Below, one piece after another: positions 59,201 to 64,000 of a DNA stretch of 64,000 bases. The notes under the pieces are model-generated. The model made no database searches, had not been told where the DNA came from, and worked only from the letters and a program-made list of their open reading frames with translations. Position numbers and translations under genes: made by a program. The first letter of the stretch is position 1. Each line of letters begins with the position of its first letter. This stretch comes from Hyaloscypha bicolor E (lineage: Eukaryota > Ascomycota > Leotiomycetes > Helotiales > Hyaloscyphaceae), in contig NW_020194609.1 in the NCBI RefSeq assembly GCF_002865645.1, positions 1-64,000 of the forward strand, written 5' to 3'.

Positions 59201-61594
59201 GTAATATAGTTATAAATTAGAAATAATTATAAAAAGCAAAATATAAGATTAAGTTTTTATTATAAAAAAGAATACTAATATATATATTTAAGGAAATATA
59301 ATCTAGGAGATAATTAAGGCAAATTAAACTAAATAGTAATAATAGGGAAATAAGAAAGTAATATAATAGAAATATAAATATAGGAATAATATCTGAAATA
59401 TTAGAATATAAAAGAAAATAATAAAAATTTTATAATATAGGCGTGCCTCGATTTTCTATTTATTTAGAAACGTCCTTATTAATTTAAAGAATAATATAAA
59501 AGAAAGGAAATAATATAAGAAATATATAAAAGATAAGATATATAAATATACTAAAGATATTAGGAAAATATAAAATAAGTATTAATAGAAAAGAAATCAA
59601 AATAATAGAATTAAGAAATAATTTAGAATAAGGTATTACTTTTTCCGAAACTAATTTGCGCTTTTTCTAAAAGCTAATTATATTTATTTAGTATTTATTA
59701 AAGTCGATTTTACATAATAGAAAGCTATTTAATTAGTTAGGACTTTAAAGTAATATTTATATTTAAGAAAGTAATATTAAAGAATTCGGAAATTATAGAA
59801 AAAAGAACTATAAGATAAATATAAATAGGGTTTATAGTACTATTATTAAGTTTGAAATAATTAATATTAAAATTAATATAAAATATAAAAAAATTAAGTA
59901 TTCTAAATTAATATTAAGGATATAGAATTAAAGATATCTTTTTAATTATTTAAATAATATTTAATAATAGGAAATAAATTAATAATAAGAATTAACGAAT
60001 TATATTAGCTTTTTAAAGAAATAATTAGTTTCTAGTAAAGAGACGATTTCGTAATTAGGAAATGGTTTTTATATAAAAGAATTTTCTTTTTTATAGAAAT
60101 AGAAATATATTATATACTAACTAGACCTTGATATTAGTTTTAAGTATAGCTATAATTATATAGAAAAGAAAATAAGTTTTCTAATATAAGATAGGCTTTA
60201 AATAGGCAGATCTAATTTATTTAATATTTAAGAAATTCTCAGAATTATATATTATTAAATACTTTCCGAAATAATTATTAGATTTAATAAGCTTCTAATT
60301 AGTTATTTTGTTTATATATAACTTCTAATTAGAAAGTTCATTTAGATATTATAAGTAAACTTATAATAATAGTTTAAGTTAAAGTCGAGATCTATAAGTA
60401 TTATAATTAAGCTTTAAACTAGTATAAGCCGCGAGAATAGCTAGTAAAAAAGCAAGTAAAGCTCCTAAAAGGTTTCTAGTTTAGTATTTTCTTTTTCTTA
60501 AAAATATATGAAAGGCCCTTTTCTTTCTCTTTTCTTTATATATAGTAACTATTTATACTATAAGAACTTTTAGAAAAATATAATAATTCGGAATTAAAAG
60601 TTTATAAGGCGATTTCTTAATTCCCTATTTATTTTTATATTAAAAAAGAATATTTTATATTTAATTCCCAAGATCTAGTAATAAAATCTTATATTAAGAA
60701 TACTATTTAATAAAATATATAATAATAGTAATAATTAGATAATAGTAAGAAATAAGTAATAGTAAAACTTATTTAATCTCTAGAATAATAATCTAATAAT
60801 AATATTTTCTAAAGACTATAAATAATAGTTAGGAGAAAGAAAATGAAAGATATATAAAAAATTAAAGGTAATAAGCTTTATTCTAGATTAAGAAAAGCTC
60901 TTATTATTAAATGCTTTTTTCTAATTTTTTATAAAAGAAATATATTTTACTTTCTCTAATTTTAGTAATTCTGAAATATATATAATAATACTAGTAGCTT
61001 TCTTAATTTTCTAAATACTATTTTATTTTCTAATTCTATATCTATCTTAAAATATTTATTTATAAATATATATTTATTATTAACTTTATTTTTAGAGAAA
61101 TACTAGAATCTATTTCTTTTAATAAATTACTTAAATTAATTCCTAGTATATATTTTTCAGAATATAATACTATTAAGCTTCTCTAATATATAGTATTCTT
61201 TTAGTGAATTCGCATATCTCACTTTATATAAGCCAAGCTAGTAATATAATAGCTTTATATTTCTTGACTTATTTTAATTTATTAATTTAATATTATATAT
61301 AAAAACTAGATTCTTTTCGGAAATAGACTTTAAATAAATCTAGTAAATAGTATTAAATTACTTCTTTTTCTTTTAATATTTTCTATTCTTTTTCATTCTA
61401 GCTTTTTTAATAATTTTATTTCTTATTTATATTTGCTTTATATATATTTCTAGAAATATTTCTTTATTATAGACTTTATTTTATTCAAGTATTCTCTAGA
61501 TTAAAAAGCGGATTTTTATAAATAATATAGCTTCCCTATTATAGATTATATAAAAGGAAATAAATCTAGTTAGTTTATATATAATAACTTAATT

Positions 61595-61794
61595 AGTAAA
61601 TAAAATATATAATAGTAAATAAAATATATAATAGTAAATAAAATATATAATAGTAAATAAAATATATAATAGTAAATAAAATATATAATAGTAAATAAAA
61701 AAATATATAATAGTAAATAAAATATATAATAGTAAATAAAATATATAATAGTAAATAAAATATATAATAGTAAATAAAATATATAATAGTAAAT
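61595..61794. repeat. 19-bp minisatellite, about ten units
   Basis: AAATAAAATATATAATAGT repeated head to tail with one unit carrying extra A residues. Copy A has a single unit at the homologous place (about 5,770). Confidence 0.9.
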
Positions 61795-64000
61795 TTATTT
61801 AGGATGTCTTTTTACTTATTATAAATATAATAAGTACTTAAATAATTAGTTAATATTTTCTTTTAATTATATTATTTCTTTTAAAATTATAGGCCAAAAT
61901 AATAATTCTATTAATTCCTAGTTTATTAAGTTCCTAAATTATTATTTCTTTAAATTCCGATTTACTATTTACCTTAAGCTATCTAAATAAGTTATATTTA
62001 TAAATAATTTCTTTCTAAATAAACTTAGTAATTTTTTTACTAGTTAGGTTTTTTAAAGATCTGGCTTTAATTTATTCTAAAAAATTATTTCTAGTAATAA
62101 CTAATAAATTATATCTCTTAGAATCTAGTAGTTTAATTATATTAATTCTAATATAATAAAAAAGAAATATAGCTTTTATTAGATATAAAACTTCTTTTTA
62201 TTTTCTTTTATTCTTATACTAATAGACTTTATAGATACTAATATACTTTTATATATAGTTATAATAATCTTTCTAGTAATAATAATTAGCTATTAAATAA
62301 AAGATACTTTTCTTTCTAGTATATCTAATCTTATTATAGAGTTCTTTAATAATAATCTCTCTTTGCTTTTAATTATTAATAATAAGCCAAAATAAATATA
62401 CTTTAAATATAATTCTTTATAGTAGTTAATTTCTTATACTATAATTTAAAGCCTTTTTATTTAATTTTCGAAACTCGGCTCTAGATATTTCTTCTAATTT
62501 AAAGAGTATTATAAGATATTATATAATATTTTAATATTATTTAAAATAGCTATTATCTAAGAAATCTAATAAAAATATCGGGTTATTAAATAAAGTATAA
62601 GAGCTAGTATTATTATTTATTATTTTACTAGAGGTTATATATAAAAGGCTATAGCCTTTATTATATAACTTCTAAATATTATTATTTTTTAATATTACTA
62701 ATTTGTTTCTAGATATAATAAGACTTTAATTATTAATCTCTAGTAACTAGATATTATTATTTAAATATTTAGTAAAGGTTTTGGGAATCTAATTTCTCAA
62801 AACGATATTACGTAACTAAACCGGAACTATTTCCTTTAACTAAATCTTCTGTCTAATAAGTACTATTTTAATAGTATTAAATTCTATTACTAATTATTTA
62901 TTAATATTTCTATTATTCTCGATATTACTTTCTTATTATAGGTATTTTAATAATTCATTAGTAGTAATATACTTGCTTTCTTTAATATACTTAATTTTAA
63001 AATCAAATAGTTAAATTTATATTAGCTAGTAAATAACTAGAGCTTTAGAAAAGTCTATAGCCGCCTTATTTAGCTATATAACAAGCATATTAGTATCTAG
63101 TTTAAGGATAAAATAAACTTTATATAGCCAGAATTATACTTTTTATAAATATTTTACTAGTTCTTAGTATTTTCTTTTAATAATATTATATCTTTATTTA
63201 GTATTATTCCAGATTTTAGACTTATATTAAGTAACTTTCTTTTTTCCTTTATTATTATATTAATTAAGAATTTCGCTCTATTTATTTAGGCTTATATCTA
63301 TTACTAATATAATTATTTCCTAATTTTCTAATAAATTATAATATAACTTATAGAATATTAGAGTAATAATAAGCTTTTCTTAAAGAATTCATATAGCTTG
63401 TATTTATTTATTATTTTATTTCTATATTATATCTTTCCTTATTAAATAGTAAATAAGTTTAGTAATAATTATAAAGCCTTTAATTCAAATATAATAGTAA
63501 ATAATAATTCTAATAAATGCCTTATCTTTAATTATATTATTATAATATTTCTATTTTAAGATTTTAATAATTCGTAAACTTAAAGGGCTTCTTCTAAATA
63601 CTTTATAAATAAAGCTAATAATAACTATACTATTATAATAGAACTATAATTTTTCTTTAATACTAGCTTTAGCTTATTTAATTTTATTTAAGATTATATC
63701 TAGGTTTAAAAATATTCGAATATAAAATACTAAATACTAGATAAAATAAGCTATTTATTATAGTTTATATAAGGTTTCTTTATTTTAATATTATTAATAA
63801 ATAATATAATAATCTCGAGAAATAGATTCTCTAAAATAGTTATAATAATCTATATAAACTATATAATAAAATTAATAGCTCCCTAAAATAATATAATTAC
63901 TTTTAATAGCCCTAGAAGTATTATAAATATAGTTAAATCTTTATTACAAGTATTTAGTATAAGTTAATTATATTTGGAAAAGAAATTAATTAGAAAAATA

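Larger units (their letters stand above)
55984..64000 (-). mobile_element. Ty3/Gypsy element copy B, inverted relative to copy A, continues past window
   Basis: Reverse-complement homology to 3,711-11,491 through the whole length, e.g. 63,180-63,330 against 4,310-4,410 and 55,984-56,284 against the LTR at 11,178-11,491. It also carries the part copy A lacks: at 63,800-63,930 the minus strand reads LGLLKVIILF.GAIN, i.e. the PLGL.RLT.LPQGATNS region of fungal Gypsy RT, upstream of the FINNI (FLDD) motif. Heavily RIP-mutated, including its LTR. An expanded minisatellite interrupts it at 61,595-61,794. Confidence 0.85.

Noticed and set aside
61595..61794. Regular spacing suggesting a CRISPR-like array
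   Set aside because: Units are contiguous 19-bp repeats without unique spacers, in a eukaryotic transposon; a plain minisatellite.

Overview
This window comes from a filamentous ascomycete (Pezizomycotina) with a two-compartment, AT-isochore genome. The evidence is short 45-80 bp spliceosomal introns with GTRAGT-like donors, HET-domain and fungal N-terminal-domain/TPR genes of the allorecognition or NLR-like type, and extremely AT-rich blocks that read as retrotransposons eroded by repeat-induced point mutation (RIP). In those blocks CpA/TpG dinucleotides are nearly absent and conserved Asp, Cys and Trp codons have become Asn, Tyr and stop. The sequence alone does not place the fungus more precisely; the gene style resembles Leotiomycetes, which is only an impression.

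Layout. (1) 1-3,710: a Ty3/Gypsy element on the minus strand, cut by the window edge, abutting (3,711-11,491) a second, different Gypsy element on the plus strand that ends in a recognisable LTR. (2) 11,492-29,345: a gene island of normal base composition. It holds a small single-pass membrane protein, a 1,584-aa NLR-like N-terminal/TPR protein, a MITE-like foldback element, a 5'-truncated luciferase-like monooxygenase, a SnoaL-like protein, a two-exon HET protein and a second N-terminal/TPR protein with internal repeats and a frameshift. (3) 29,345-38,465: an AT-rich block with degraded, mostly unidentified sequence, codon-multiple fossil tandem repeats and a small GC-rich islet with a 7-bp tandem repeat. 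(4) 38,466-43,920: a second, small gene island with a broken pseudokinase-HET fusion gene and a decayed REI1-like zinc-finger gene. (5) 43,920-64,000: AT-rich DNA holding a complete but dead Ty1/Copia element (45,477-52,425, with 161-bp LTRs and a half-tRNA-type primer site), a third Gypsy remnant (about 52,440-55,640), and a second copy of the Gypsy element of region 1 in opposite orientation (55,984 to beyond the window).

Common theme. Four of the eight recognisable genes (two N-terminal/TPR proteins, one HET protein, one kinase-HET fusion) belong to classes associated with fungal non-self recognition. They sit between RIP-dead transposons, and at least two are broken. The two genes flanking the central AT block diverge from it and carry nearly the same sequence block immediately upstream, which points to a shared promoter origin or a duplicated border. 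No rRNA, tRNA or CRISPR was seen, and no biosynthetic cluster. I see no clearly new biochemical system. The most unusual items are the twin upstream blocks, the fossil codon-periodic repeats, the RIP asymmetry at one LTR, and the minisatellite that expanded in only one of two transposon copies.
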